Of a stretch of 64,000 bases of DNA, positions 19,954 through 29,922 are shown in pieces. Position numbers and translations under genes: made by a program. The number at the start of each line of letters is the position of its first letter. Within the stretch, counting starts at the first letter, position 1. The notes beneath the pieces are model-generated. The model was not told the origin of the DNA. It did not search any database and worked only from the letters and a program-made list of their open reading frames with translations. Origin of the DNA: an uncultured Aquimarina sp. (lineage in GTDB: Bacteria > Bacteroidota > Bacteroidia > Flavobacteriales > Flavobacteriaceae); NCBI GenBank assembly GCA_937958985.1, contig CALGLV010000007.1:1-64000 (forward strand), given 5' to 3'.

Positions 19954-20142
19954 CTATTAGTTTTAATTCTTTAAAACTAATAGTCGATAAGAAAAATCTA
20001 TTACATGTATGATCTAGAAATAAATAGTCTCTAATTATTTTAACTAAAAATAATTAAAAAGCATAACTACTATGTTAAAAAAATTAGAATATTAAAATAA
20101 AAATCAATTTTTAAATAAAACGATCAAAACAAGAGCTATGTA

Positions 20143-21690
20143 TTATTTTAAAAGAGCTTCCGCACATTTTTGTCCATCTATGGCTGCTGATATTATTCCG
20201 CCAGCGTAACCAGCACCTTCACCGCAAGGAAACAATCCTTTTATTTGGGGATGCTCTAAAGTTTTAAAATCGCGTGGAATTCTAACTGGTGAAGAGGTAC
20301 GAGATTCAGGAGCGTGTGCTACAGCTTCTTCTGTGAGATACCCTTTCATACTCTTATTAAAATCTTGAAAACCCTGTTTAAAAATATCATGAATAAAAGT
20401 TGGGAAAACTTCTCCCATATCTACTGAAGTTAAGCCTGGTTTATATGAGGTTTCAGGTAATGAATTTGAAATTTTATTAGCTACTAAGTCTGTTAATCGT
20501 TGCCCTGGAACCTGTTGTGTTTCACCCGCCAAATGCCAAGCTTTTTGCTCTATTGATGACTGAAAGTACATTCCTGCTAAAGGGCCATGCTTTTCAAAAG
20601 CTTTAAAATCCTCTGGTCGTAACTCTACTACTATTCCGCTGTTAGAGGTTGGTTGATTTCGCTTTGAAGGAGACCAACCGTTAGTTACTACCTCTCCTGG
20701 GCTTGTAGCACAAGGAGCTATTACACCTCCTGGACACATACAAAATGAGTACATTCCACGTCCGTTAACTTGTTTTACAATACTGTAAGGTGATGGTGGC
20801 AAATATTCGCTTCGTTGCGGTGTTTTATATTGAATTTGATCTATTAATTGTTGTGAATGCTCTACCCGTACTCCTAAAGCAAAAGCTTTTGCTTCTATTA
20901 AAATTTCTTTTTTATGTAATAATTTAAATATATCACGCGCCGAATGCCCTGTTGCTAAAATTACTTTTTTGGATTCTATTTGGTCTCCATTATGCAACTC
21001 AACACCTACTATTTGGTTCGATTTTATACTAAAATCCACTACTCGTTTTTCAAAAAGCACCTCGCCACCTTGCTCAATAATTCGCTCCCTTATACTGGCG
21101 ATTATAGCAGGCAGTTTATTGGTTCCTATATGTGGGTGGGCTTCTACCATTATTTCGGGCGTAGCACCAAAAGCAACTAATAATTTAAGAATATTATTGA
21201 CATCGCCTCGTTTTTTTGAACGGGTATACAATTTACCATCACTATAAGTCCCTGCACCACCTTCTCCGAAACAGTAATTAGAATCTTCGTTTACAATGTG
21301 GTCTCTATTAATAGCTTTTAAATCTCTTCTACGTGCGCGTACATCTTTACCACGTTCAACTACTATAGGTTTTAACCCTAACTCAACACATTTTAAAGCG
21401 GCAAACAAGCCTGCCGGTCCCGCACCAACAATAATTACGGGTTCTGCATTAGTTACATCAGGATATTGTGGTAGGTCTACAGCTTTCGGTTCAAAAACCT
21501 CATTCAGGTAAACTTCTACCTTCAAGTTAATTTTAACCGCTTTTTGACGCGCATCAATAGAACGTTTTAATATTTCAACATGAGTAATTTCATCTTTAGG
21601 AATTCCGTTTAAACGTGCCACTTTAAGTATTAATAAATGTGGCGTTGCTGCTTCTTTAGGAGAAACTTGAATTTGAAAAATTGAAGGCAT
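20143..21690 (-). CDS. FAD-dependent dehydrogenase of the COG2509 type
   Basis: A 515-residue protein with a Rossmann FAD-binding motif VIIVGAGPAGLFAALKC starting near residue 84, preceded by an N-terminal domain typical of this family. Further blocks are CFGEGGAGTYSDGKLYTR (about 144-161), CMCPGGVIAPCATSPGEVVTNG (read in parts) and the C-terminal GAGYAGGII segment that closes the FAD site. The family is widespread and its substrate is not known. It is divergent from the methyltransferase at 21762 and separated from katG by 246 bp in which I see no gene. Confidence 0.88.
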   Translation of the reverse strand: MPSIFQIQVSPKEAATPHLLILKVARLNGIPKDEITHVEILKRSIDARQKAVKINLKVEVYLNEVFEPKAVDLPQYPDVTNAEPVIIVGAGPAGLFAALKCVELGLKPIVVERGKDVRARRRDLKAINRDHIVNEDSNYCFGEGGAGTYSDGKLYTRSKKRGDVNNILKLLVAFGATPEIMVEAHPHIGTNKLPAIIASIRERIIEQGGEVLFEKRVVDFSIKSNQIVGVELHNGDQIESKKVILATGHSARDIFKLLHKKEILIEAKAFALGVRVEHSQQLIDQIQYKTPQRSEYLPPSPYSIVKQVNGRGMYSFCMCPGGVIAPCATSPGEVVTNGWSPSKRNQPTSNSGIVVELRPEDFKAFEKHGPLAGMYFQSSIEQKAWHLAGETQQVPGQRLTDLVANKISNSLPETSYKPGLTSVDMGEVFPTFIHDIFKQGFQDFNKSMKGYLTEEAVAHAPESRTSSPVRIPRDFKTLEHPQIKGLFPCGEGAGYAGGIISAAIDGQKCAEALLK

Positions 21691-21749
21691 AAAAAAACTT
21701 TGTCCAAAGATACATAATACACCTACTATAATGAATACCGTTGGTTTAC

Positions 21750-21757
21750 TATATTTG
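21750..21757 (+). promoter_or_regulatory. Candidate -7 box (TATATTTG) very close to the start codon
   Basis: TATATTTG ends 5 bases before the ATG at 21762. If used, transcription would begin at or next to the start codon, giving a leaderless or nearly leaderless mRNA. Confidence 0.4.
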
Positions 21758-21761
21758 CCAA

Positions 21762-22565
21762 ATGCACAAACAAATTTTAAGTCCTCAAAACGCTAAGGTA
21801 AAACAGTTGTTTCAGTTAAGAGAAAAATCGCGCTCTCGTAAAAAAGAGCAATTATTTTTAATTGAAGGCATTCAAGAAACTTTATTAGCACTACAAGGAG
21901 GCTATATTGTAAAGGATGTTTATGTGTGCCCCGATATATTGAGTATCGATGATTTTAATTCACAATTTTCAGAATACTTAACTACTTTTTCGTTTATTGA
22001 AATTAGTATTGAAGTTTATCAAAAACTCGCTTACAGAACATCCACAGAAGGTGTATTAGCAGTGGCGCAATGGAATAATTTAAATTTAGATCAGCTAAAG
22101 TTAAAAGAGAATAACCCTTTAGTTTTAGTTGCCGAAGCTCCTGAAAAACCTGGAAATATAGGTGCTTTATTACGTACTGCCGATGCGGCGGGTGTTGATG
22201 CTGTTATTATTGCTAACCCACGAACAGACATTTACAATCCTAACATCATACGCTCCAGTGTTGGTTGTGTATTTACCAATGCTATAGCTACAGGAAGTAC
22301 TTCTGAAATTATTGCATACTTATCTTCTAAAAACATTACCATTTATAGTGCTATTTTACAAGAAGCAATATCTTATACTTCCCAAAATTACACTCAGGCT
22401 TCAGCAATTGTTGTCGGTACCGAACACAATGGCTTAAGCAAAGAATGGCGAGATGCTTCTAAACAAAATATTATTATCCCTATGCATGGCAGTGTAGATT
22501 CTATGAATGTTTCCGTTGCTGCGGGTATCCTTATTTTTGAAGCTAAAAGACAACGTAGTTGTTAA
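21762..22565 (+). CDS. TrmH/SpoU-family RNA 2'-O-methyltransferase
   Basis: A 267-residue SPOUT methyltransferase. An N-terminal substrate-binding domain (KVKQLFQLREKSRSRKKEQLFLIEG, read in parts) precedes the knotted catalytic domain with VAEAPEKPGNIGALLRTADAAG (motif 1, about 124-145), VGTEHNGLS (motif 2, about 220) and IPMHGSVDSMNVSVAAGI (motif 3). Whether the target is rRNA or tRNA cannot be told. I chose the ATG at 21762 over an in-frame TTG at 21741, because the TTG overlaps the likely promoter box and the conserved family start is MHKQILSP-like. Confidence 0.92.
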   Translation: MHKQILSPQNAKVKQLFQLREKSRSRKKEQLFLIEGIQETLLALQGGYIVKDVYVCPDILSIDDFNSQFSEYLTTFSFIEISIEVYQKLAYRTSTEGVLAVAQWNNLNLDQLKLKENNPLVLVAEAPEKPGNIGALLRTADAAGVDAVIIANPRTDIYNPNIIRSSVGCVFTNAIATGSTSEIIAYLSSKNITIYSAILQEAISYTSQNYTQASAIVVGTEHNGLSKEWRDASKQNIIIPMHGSVDSMNVSVAAGILIFEAKRQRSC

Positions 22566-22598
22566 TCAATTTGTACCTTTACTCTTTAATTTTTTATA

Positions 22599-23834
22599 AT
22601 GAATAATCCACAAACTGTATTTATAATTTTAATTGCTATAATCGTTATTAACTTTGTTGTTGACTTGATTTTAGATGGCTTAAATGCAAAAAAATACGGA
22701 GACACTTTACCTAGTGAACTGAAAGATGTATACCCTGAAGATGAATATAAAAAATCGATGGACTACAAAAAGACAAATTATAAGTTTGGATTAGTTTCTG
22801 GCGCTTTTTCATTGGTACTGACCTTAGCTTTTTTCTTTTTAGATGGTTTTAAACTTGTTCATGAGTTTGCAATTTCAATAAGTGAAAATCCTATTATTGT
22901 CGGCTTAATTTTCTTCGGAATTATTATGATTGGTAGCGACATTATTACCACCCCTTTTGGATATTACAAGAATTTTGTAATCGAAGAAAAGTTTGGTTTT
23001 AACAAAATGTCTGTAGCTACTTTTTTTGGCGATAAAATTAAAGGCTGGTTAATGACAGCCTTAGTTGGTGGCGGAATTTTGGCTTTAATTATTTGGTTTT
23101 ACGGAATAGCTGGCCCTAATTTCTGGCTATATGCATGGGCTTTAGTAGCTGTATTTTCCGTTTTAATGAATATGTTTTATGCAAAACTAATTGTTCCTAT
23201 TTTCAATAAACAGAAACCTTTGGAAGAAGGCACTTTAAGAAACAAAATTGAAAATTATGGAGATAAAGTAGGCTTTAAGCTAAATAAAATATTTGTGCTC
23301 GATGGTTCTAAAAGAAGTACTAAAGCAAATGCCTATTTTTCTGGCTTTGGAAGTGAAAAAAGAGTTACCCTTTTTGACACTTTAATAAACGATTTAGACG
23401 AAGATGAAATTGTTGCTGTTTTTGCCCATGAAGTGGGGCATTACAAAAGAAAACACATCATATACAATTTAGTATTGTCTGTTCTACTAACAGGGTTTAC
23501 GTTATGGCTACTTTCTTTATTTGTAGCTAGCCCAGTATTTTCTGCTGCTTTAGGTGTTAATCAACCCACTTTTCATATTGGCTTAATTGCTTTCGGAATT
23601 TTATATACACCAATTTCAGAAATTACAGGTTTATTTATGAATATAATGTCTAGGAAGTTTGAATACCAAGCAGATAATTATGCTAAAGAAACTTTTGCTT
23701 CTGAGCCACTAATTACGAGTTTAAAAAAGCTGTCTAAAAACAGCTTAAGCAATTTAACTCCTCACCCTGCTTATGAGTTTTACCACTATTCACACCCATC
23801 TTTAGCCAAACGTATTCGCAATTTAAGAAGTTAA
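22599..23834 (+). CDS. M48-family (Ste24/CAAX prenyl protease 1-like) membrane metallopeptidase
   Basis: A 411-residue integral membrane protease. It has about seven hydrophobic segments. The zinc motif HEVGH is near residue 277 (VFAHEVGHYKRKH), and the third ligand glutamate lies in SRKFEYQAD further on. The segment ANAYFSGFGSEKRVTLFDTL precedes the active site, as in Ste24 proteins. Bacterial members are thought to act in membrane protein quality control rather than on prenylated proteins. It is 33 bp downstream of the methyltransferase and probably in the same transcript. Confidence 0.94.
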   Translation: MNNPQTVFIILIAIIVINFVVDLILDGLNAKKYGDTLPSELKDVYPEDEYKKSMDYKKTNYKFGLVSGAFSLVLTLAFFFLDGFKLVHEFAISISENPIIVGLIFFGIIMIGSDIITTPFGYYKNFVIEEKFGFNKMSVATFFGDKIKGWLMTALVGGGILALIIWFYGIAGPNFWLYAWALVAVFSVLMNMFYAKLIVPIFNKQKPLEEGTLRNKIENYGDKVGFKLNKIFVLDGSKRSTKANAYFSGFGSEKRVTLFDTLINDLDEDEIVAVFAHEVGHYKRKHIIYNLVLSVLLTGFTLWLLSLFVASPVFSAALGVNQPTFHIGLIAFGILYTPISEITGLFMNIMSRKFEYQADNYAKETFASEPLITSLKKLSKNSLSNLTPHPAYEFYHYSHPSLAKRIRNLRS

Positions 23835-23965
23835 ATGATATTAGAAGTTGCTATTTTACGGGTTAAAGGAAAGCTAACAGTATATTAAATAGATTATTAT
23901 CTTAAACCGAAAATACTTTATTACTACACAGAATCAATTATATGAATCATTCACTTTAAAATTAT

Positions 23966-24133
23966 ATGAAAGATGATTGTAAATATATTTTGTTAGTAAA
24001 CTGGCAAAAACTAGAAAATCATACTGTAGACTTCAGAAATTCTAGCGCGTACCTTGAATGGAAAAAACTACTACACCATTACTATGATCCTTTCCCAACG
24101 GTAGAACATTATACTACTGTAATAGGTTTCTAA
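23966..24133 (+). pseudogene. Remnant of an ABM-domain (antibiotic biosynthesis monooxygenase-like) protein
   Basis: A 55-codon open frame whose product resembles the C-terminal half of small ABM-fold proteins: ILLVNWQKLENHTVDFRNS, then YLEWKKLLHHYYDPFPTVEHY. Intact members are about 95-110 residues and carry an N-terminal strand-helix half. That half is absent, because an in-frame stop lies 6-9 bases before the ATG and the upstream DNA shows no matching codons. The rest of the 407-bp gap between the protease and the (p)ppGpp enzyme shows nothing else. Confidence 0.6.
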
Positions 24134-24166
24134 AAGATATTTTTTTTAAGGTCTTTTAGCAGCTAA

Positions 24167-24174
24167 TATGTTTG
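24167..24174 (+). promoter_or_regulatory. Candidate -7 box (TATGTTTG) for the RelA/SpoT homologue
   Basis: TATGTTTG fits TAnnTTTG and lies 67 bases before the start codon at 24242. A matching -33 element is not obvious. Confidence 0.35.
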
Positions 24175-24241
24175 CATTTTATCAATTTTAAAAATAACTT
24201 AACTGTATATTACACAGCAGTAATTTTCAATACGCATTTAT

Positions 24242-26455
24242 ATGACAGAAGCTTTTATAGAGGAAGAAAATAAACTGATTGCTCAAGAGTATAAAGAATT
24301 ATTACGTATTAGTTACCGTACGCTAACGGATGATGATAAAAAAATGATTCGCAAGGCTTTTGACACTGCTGTTGATGCCCATAAAGAACAACGCCGAAAA
24401 AGTGGTGAAGCTTATATATTTCACCCTATAGCTGTATCTAAAATTGTAGCTAGTGAAATAGGCTTAGACGCCACTTCCATAGCCGCAGCCTTATTACACG
24501 ATGTTGTTGAAGATACTGACTATACACTAAATGATATAGAGCAACTTTTTGGAGAAACCGTAGCACGTATTGTTGACGGACTCACCAAAATTTCGATAAT
24601 GGATAAAGACGAAGATCGCCCTTTATCCATGCAGGCCGAGAATTACCGCAAAATGTTACTTACTTTAAATGATGATGTTCGCGTTATCATTATAAAAATT
24701 GCAGACCGTTTGCACAATATGCAAACAATGGGTTCTATGAGAGCCGACAAGCAAGTAAAAATTGCTTCAGAAACCTTATATATTTATGCTCCTTTAGCCC
24801 ATAGAATTGGTTTATACAATATAAAAGGAGAGCTAGAAGATTTAAGTTTAAAATACACCGAGCCTGAAGTTTTTAAAGATCTTAAACAAAAAATTGCTGA
24901 AAGTAAAGAAGACCAAGATACCTATATCAATAATTTTGCAAACATTATTAAAGAAGGGCTAACTAAAGAAGGACTGCATTTTTCTATTAAAGGAAGACCC
25001 AAATCTATATATTCCATCCGAAGAAAGATGGTTGCGCAACAAGTAAACTTTGATGAAGTATATGACAAATTTGCTATTCGTATTATTTACAAATCTGATT
25101 TGGCTAATGAAAAGTTTATAGCATGGAAAATTTATAGTATTGTTACCGACTTTTTTAGAGCCAACCCTACCCGAATGCGCGATTGGATTTCAAATCCAAA
25201 ATCTAACGGTTACGAATGTTTGCACACCACTGTTATGGGTCCTCAAAACCATTGGGTTGAAGTTCAAATTCGTAGTGAACGCATGCACGAAATTGCAGAA
25301 AAAGGATATGCCGCACATTATAAATATAAAAATAATGGCGAAAAACAAGATGACAATTTAGAACATTGGCTGGATAAACTTCAAGAAGCACTCGTTAGTG
25401 AAGAAACAAATGCCGTAGATTTTGTAGAACAGTTTAAAATGAACTTGTATGCAAAAGAGATTTTTATATTTACCCCTAAGGGGGAAATTAAATCGCTTCC
25501 TAAAGGCGCTACTGCCTTAGATTTTAGTTTTAGCATACATACCGATGTAGGCCTACGTACCAGAGGCGTTAGGGTAAATGGCAAACTTGTACCTTTAAGC
25601 CACATACTTACTAGCGGAGATCAAGTTGAAATTATTACTTCTAAACAGGCAAAACCTACGCAACAATGGTTAAATTATGTAACCACAGGTAGAGCAAAAA
25701 CAAAAATCAAATCTTCGCTTAACGAAGAACGTAAAAATATTTCTCTTGAAGGAAAAGATATTTTAAGAAGAAAATTAAAAACACAACGCATAACACTAAA
25801 TGAAAAATCAATAAATGAACTTGTTAGGTTTTGCAAATTAAAAACAAGTAACGATTTATTTTACCGTGTTGCTATTGGCTCTATAGACAATCAAATTATT
25901 AAAGATTATGCCGCTTCACGTAATAATACTTTTATCAATTTTTTCAAAAATAAAATACGAAAAAGTTCTAGTGAAACTGAAATACAGAGTGAAGAAATCA
26001 CCAACAAATACGACCTTATTGTTTTTGGTAAGGATGAAGAAAAGCTAGATTACAAATTTGCTAACTGTTGCAACCCTATTCCTGGCGATAATGTATTTGG
26101 TTTTTTAACCATTAATGAAGGTATTAAAATTCATAAAAACAATTGCCCTAACGCTCTTCAACTTCAAAGCAATTATGCTTATCGCGTAATGCAAGCTAAA
26201 TGGATAGATAGCAGTCAGCAGGAATTTAAAACCGATTTATGCCTTACTGGAATCGACAACATGGGACTTGTAAACAAAGTTACTCAAGTAATTTCCAATA
26301 ACATGAATATTAATATTTACAGTATTTCGTTCAATAGTACTGGAGGTGTTTTTGAAGGAAAAATTACTGTAGGAGTAAAAAACAAGCGACTATTAACTGC
26401 CATAATACAACGTCTCAATAGCATTCAAGGTATCGATAAAATTTATCGCAATTAA
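24242..26455 (+). CDS. rsh: Bifunctional (p)ppGpp synthetase/hydrolase (RelA/SpoT homologue)
   Basis: Controls the stringent response. The 737-residue protein has an N-terminal HD hydrolase domain with H86-D87 in LLHDVVEDT and intact flanking metal-site residues, then the synthetase domain (RPKSIYSIRRKM, YDKFAIRII, SNPKSNGYECLHTTV), a TGS domain at about 390-455 (FIFTPKGEIKSLPKGATALDFSF), a zinc-finger-like region with NCCNPIPGD, and a C-terminal ACT domain (about 665-737). Both catalytic centres look intact, so it should make and degrade the alarmone. It is followed by the Fur-family gene after 183 bp with no recognisable element. Confidence 0.97.
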   Translation: MTEAFIEEENKLIAQEYKELLRISYRTLTDDDKKMIRKAFDTAVDAHKEQRRKSGEAYIFHPIAVSKIVASEIGLDATSIAAALLHDVVEDTDYTLNDIEQLFGETVARIVDGLTKISIMDKDEDRPLSMQAENYRKMLLTLNDDVRVIIIKIADRLHNMQTMGSMRADKQVKIASETLYIYAPLAHRIGLYNIKGELEDLSLKYTEPEVFKDLKQKIAESKEDQDTYINNFANIIKEGLTKEGLHFSIKGRPKSIYSIRRKMVAQQVNFDEVYDKFAIRIIYKSDLANEKFIAWKIYSIVTDFFRANPTRMRDWISNPKSNGYECLHTTVMGPQNHWVEVQIRSERMHEIAEKGYAAHYKYKNNGEKQDDNLEHWLDKLQEALVSEETNAVDFVEQFKMNLYAKEIFIFTPKGEIKSLPKGATALDFSFSIHTDVGLRTRGVRVNGKLVPLSHILTSGDQVEIITSKQAKPTQQWLNYVTTGRAKTKIKSSLNEERKNISLEGKDILRRKLKTQRITLNEKSINELVRFCKLKTSNDLFYRVAIGSIDNQIIKDYAASRNNTFINFFKNKIRKSSSETEIQSEEITNKYDLIVFGKDEEKLDYKFANCCNPIPGDNVFGFLTINEGIKIHKNNCPNALQLQSNYAYRVMQAKWIDSSQQEFKTDLCLTGIDNMGLVNKVTQVISNNMNINIYSISFNSTGGVFEGKITVGVKNKRLLTAIIQRLNSIQGIDKIYRN

Positions 26456-26638
26456 AATTCAGTGTAAAAAAACGAATATATATTCAAGTTTTTAGAATGC
26501 TCCGATGTTACTTACAATTAATTAAAACACCTTACTGTTCATTAGTTGTTCATAAATATGATTAAACTAAAAACATTAAGCGCCAAAGACCCCCCTTAAA
26601 CCAAAAAAATAAATTAAATTTGTTTTTTTATTTTTTGA

Positions 26639-27097
26639 ATGAAAACCGAGGATAACATTAAAGACGCACAGGAAATCGTAAAACAAGTTTTTACAAGTTT
26701 TTTGGAAGAACACAAACACCGAAAAACACCTGAACGTTTCGCTATACTTCAAGAAATATACGAGAACGACGAACATTTCGATATCGAGTCCTTGTATATA
26801 AAAATGAAGAATAAAAACTACCGTGTTAGTAGGGCTACTTTGTACAACACTATTGAATTGTTAATGGACTGTAAATTGGTTCGAAAACATCAATTTGGTC
26901 AAAATTTAGCTCAGTACGAAAAATCTTATTTCGACAGACAGCACGATCACCTTATTATTACAGAAACCGGAGAAGTACTTGAATTTTGTGATCCACGAAT
27001 TCAACAAATAAAGAAAACAATAGAGGAAATTTTTGACGTAACGATAACGAACCACTCGTTATATTTTTACGGAACTAAAAACAATAATAAAAACTAA
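26639..27097 (+). CDS. Fur-family transcriptional regulator
   Basis: A 152-residue Fur/PerR-type protein. The winged helix covers about 20-90 ([44 protein letters not shown]), and the dimerisation domain follows with [24 protein letters not shown]. His and Asp ligands of the regulatory metal site (H in HFD, HDH) are present, but the paired CxxC motifs of the structural zinc site are absent. Metal specificity (iron, manganese or peroxide sensing) cannot be assigned. It ends 2 bp before purA, a common flavobacterial order. Confidence 0.93.
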   Translation: MKTEDNIKDAQEIVKQVFTSFLEEHKHRKTPERFAILQEIYENDEHFDIESLYIKMKNKNYRVSRATLYNTIELLMDCKLVRKHQFGQNLAQYEKSYFDRQHDHLIITETGEVLEFCDPRIQQIKKTIEEIFDVTITNHSLYFYGTKNNNKN

Positions 27098-27099
27098 GA

Positions 27100-28371
27100 A
27101 TGGCTGTAAATTTGCTATTAGGACTCCAATGGGGTGACGAAGGAAAAGGTAAAATTGTTGATGTATTAACAAACGATTATGATATCATCGCTCGTTTTCA
27201 AGGCGGACCCAATGCTGGTCATACTTTGGAATTTGATGGTCATAAACATGTTTTACATACTATTCCAAGTGGAATTTTTCACAAAACTGCAATTAACCTT
27301 GTAGGAAATGGTGTAGTAATTGACCCTGTAATTCTAGTAAAAGAATTAAAAAACCTTGATAAATTTGACATTGACTACAAGTCAAAATTATTAATTTCTC
27401 GTAAAGCGCACCTAATTTTGCCAACACACCGTCTTTTAGACGCTGCAAGTGAAGCCTCTAAAGGCAAAGCAAAAATTGGCTCTACTTTAAAAGGTATTGG
27501 TCCAACTTATATGGACAAAACTGGTCGTAATGGTTTACGAATTGGCGATTTAGAGTTAAGCGATTGGAAAAATCGTTACCGTAATTTAGCCGACAAGCAT
27601 GAAGCAATGATTGAGTTTCATGGAGTAGAGCTAGAGTACGACTTAAAAGCCTTAGAGGAAGATTTTTATGAAGCTATAAATACTTTAAAAGAATTAACTT
27701 TTATTGATAGTGAAGAATATATTTTTGAAGCACAGAGACAAGGAAAAACAATTCTTGCTGAAGGAGCTCAAGGTTCTTTATTAGATGTTGATTTTGGAAC
27801 ATACCCGTTTGTAACCTCTTCAAATACCACTGCTGCTGGTGCTTGTACTGGATTAGGAATTGCTCCTAATAAAATTAAAGAGGTTTTCGGAATTTTTAAA
27901 GCTTACACCACTCGTGTTGGTAGCGGACCCTTCCCTACTGAACTGTTTGATGAAGATGGAGCTATGATGGCTAAAGTAGGTAACGAATTTGGATCTACAA
28001 CTGGTCGCGCACGTAGATGCGGATGGTTAGATTTAGTTGCTTTAAAATATGCCGTTCAAATTAATGGGGTTACTCAATTAATGATGATGAAAGGTGATGT
28101 CCTTAGCGGATTTGAATCTTTAAAAATATGTACTGCTTATAAATATAAAGGAGAAGTTATAAAACATTTCCCTTATAACATCGAACCAGAAAACGTAGAA
28201 CCTATTTATACAGAAGTAAAAGGATGGTCTGCAGATTTAACAGGAATGAGTGATAAATCACAATTCCCTAAAGAATTGAATGATTATATTTCTTTCTTAG
28301 AGAAAGAATTAGAAACTCCTATATCAATAGTTTCTGTAGGTCCCGACAGAAAACAAACTATTCATATGTAA
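27100..28371 (+). CDS. purA: Adenylosuccinate synthetase
   Basis: Joins IMP and aspartate with GTP to form adenylosuccinate in AMP synthesis. The 423-residue enzyme shows LLGLQWGDEGKGKIVD at the N-terminus (about 5-20, catalytic Asp and Lys), GGPNAGHT (about 35-42), the second signature KTGRNGLRIGD region, and the GTP site SVGPDRKQT near the C-terminus. Length is normal. It is transcribed with the Fur-family gene and followed by a strong terminator. Confidence 0.98.
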   Translation: MAVNLLLGLQWGDEGKGKIVDVLTNDYDIIARFQGGPNAGHTLEFDGHKHVLHTIPSGIFHKTAINLVGNGVVIDPVILVKELKNLDKFDIDYKSKLLISRKAHLILPTHRLLDAASEASKGKAKIGSTLKGIGPTYMDKTGRNGLRIGDLELSDWKNRYRNLADKHEAMIEFHGVELEYDLKALEEDFYEAINTLKELTFIDSEEYIFEAQRQGKTILAEGAQGSLLDVDFGTYPFVTSSNTTAAGACTGLGIAPNKIKEVFGIFKAYTTRVGSGPFPTELFDEDGAMMAKVGNEFGSTTGRARRCGWLDLVALKYAVQINGVTQLMMMKGDVLSGFESLKICTAYKYKGEVIKHFPYNIEPENVEPIYTEVKGWSADLTGMSDKSQFPKELNDYISFLEKELETPISIVSVGPDRKQTIHM

Positions 28372-28399
28372 TAAATAGCTAAAAACTATAAAATTTTAA

Positions 28400-28437
28400 A
28401 AAGTGCTTTTCTAAATTAGAAAAGCACTTTTTTTTGC
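28400..28437 (+). terminator. Rho-independent terminator after purA
   Basis: AAAGTGCTTTTCTAA and its inverted copy TTAGAAAAGCACTTT form the stem, followed by a T run, about 30 bases after the purA stop. Confidence 0.88.
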
Positions 28438-28555
28438 ACTTAATCGTACATACCTAGCACTTAATAGATTAAAACGTAAAATATTAAGAATCACACTAGT
28501 ATAAAACCTTATTGTGGTAAATTTATATCACTAACAAATAAATACTTACATTCTA

Positions 28556-29743
28556 ATGGAAAAAATTACATCATCAATCTATGAGGTCTTCAACATTATA
28601 GGTCTTAATGGAAAAATATCAATATTACTAGCAGCTATTGCTATACTTATTATTGGTAGAATTGTTGCAAAGTTTATCAAAAAAATTATTCATAAAGGTT
28701 TAAAGAAAACCGATTGGGATAATAAATTATTAGGCGATAAAGCCGGAGGAATGGATATCAATAAATTCATAGCTAGCTTTGTATATTTTATTATTATGCT
28801 TTTTGTTATATTACTTGTATTAAGTACTTTAGGAATGGAAAGTGTTTTAGATCCTATTAAAAATATGCTTAGCGAATTTTTAGGTTTCTTACCTAATTTA
28901 GTAGCTGCAGGTTTAATTGGATTTATTGGCTATATTTTAGCAAAAGTTATTTCAAATTTAATTGGAATGAGTTCTTCTCTTCTAAATAAAATAGCTGATA
29001 AACTAAAAATTAAAGATGTTTCTAAATTAGTTAATGCACTACAAAAAATTGTTTTTGCTGTTATTCTAATTCCTTTTGTAATACAAGCTTTAAATACATT
29101 ACAAATTAATGCGATTAGCGAACCTGCTAATAACATATTATACTCTATATTAAATATTTTACCAAAACTAATTGCTGCAATAATTGTAATTACGCTATTT
29201 GTTGTTGGAGGAAAATACTTAACAAATTTCTTAACTGATTTATTAAAGAGCTTAGGTGTTGACAACCTTTCTAATAAACTTCAATTAAATTCTGTAATTG
29301 GCGAAAACCAATCCTTAGCTAAAATAATTAGCGGCGTTGTTTATTTCTTTATTGCCTTTTTTGGAATACTAACAGGAATTGAAATTTTAGAACTAGAACA
29401 GTTAAACGATATTTTAAGAACAGTATTGGATTTATCAGGTCAAATATTATTTGGTTTAGTGTTATTAGTTGTAGGTAATTTTATCGCAAATTTAGTAGGT
29501 AACATGCTTTCAAAATCTGATAATAATCAATTTGTTGCCTCTATTGCTAAAGGAGCTATTATAGCTTTATTCTTAGCTATATCTTTAAGAACTATGGGTA
29601 TCGCTAATAGTATTGTTGAGTTAGCTTTTGGATTAATCTTAGGAGCTATAGCTGTAGCTATTGCACTTTCTTACGGGTTAGGTGGTAGAGAAGCTGCAGG
29701 AGAGCATATGAAAGAGATCTTAAACAAATTCAAGAAAAAATAA
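28556..29743 (+). CDS. Membrane protein with MscS-type TM-helix repeats
   Basis: A 395-residue protein with about nine to ten hydrophobic helices and repeated short units of the type GRIVAKFIKKIIHKGLKK, LPNLVAAGLIGFIGYILAKVI and LPKLIAAIIVITLFVVGGKYL, which correspond to the conserved TM-helix repeat found with small mechanosensitive channels. The C-terminal GAIAVAIALSYGLGGREAAGEH resembles the pore helix of MscS proteins, but the usual large cytoplasmic beta domain is missing. It stands alone between two terminators. Channel function is inferred. Confidence 0.82.
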   Translation: MEKITSSIYEVFNIIGLNGKISILLAAIAILIIGRIVAKFIKKIIHKGLKKTDWDNKLLGDKAGGMDINKFIASFVYFIIMLFVILLVLSTLGMESVLDPIKNMLSEFLGFLPNLVAAGLIGFIGYILAKVISNLIGMSSSLLNKIADKLKIKDVSKLVNALQKIVFAVILIPFVIQALNTLQINAISEPANNILYSILNILPKLIAAIIVITLFVVGGKYLTNFLTDLLKSLGVDNLSNKLQLNSVIGENQSLAKIISGVVYFFIAFFGILTGIEILELEQLNDILRTVLDLSGQILFGLVLLVVGNFIANLVGNMLSKSDNNQFVASIAKGAIIALFLAISLRTMGIANSIVELAFGLILGAIAVAIALSYGLGGREAAGEHMKEILNKFKKK

Positions 29744-29832
29744 TATTTAAATTGTTATTAGTTACACTTCTAAAACTTTAACGGTTTTACACTTTTTAAA
29801 GTTTATACAGAAGATGTGTTGTTTTTTAGATG

Positions 29833-29864
29833 AAAACCCCGTAGTTTGCGCTACGGGGTTTTGT
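29833..29864 (+). terminator. Rho-independent terminator
   Basis: AAAACCCCGTAG and CTACGGGGTTTT flank a TTTGCG loop, 90 bases downstream of the channel-like gene and 60 bases before the patatin gene. Confidence 0.88.
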
Positions 29865-29922
29865 AATTTATAGTTATTTTATTCGACGAAATTAATACTA
29901 CGAACCCTTAAAATTAAATAAA

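Noticed and set aside
20969-21247. Plus-strand frames inside the FAD-dehydrogenase gene and similar long antisense frames in asnS, katG, trkA and pyrD
   Set aside because: They are antisense shadows of well-supported genes, with no recognisable products and serine/proline-rich composition typical of reverse frames.
24242-24300. Possible alternative that the (p)ppGpp enzyme is a single-function RelA or SpoT
   Set aside because: Both the hydrolase HD pair (H86, D87) and the synthetase motifs are intact, so a bifunctional enzyme is the better reading.
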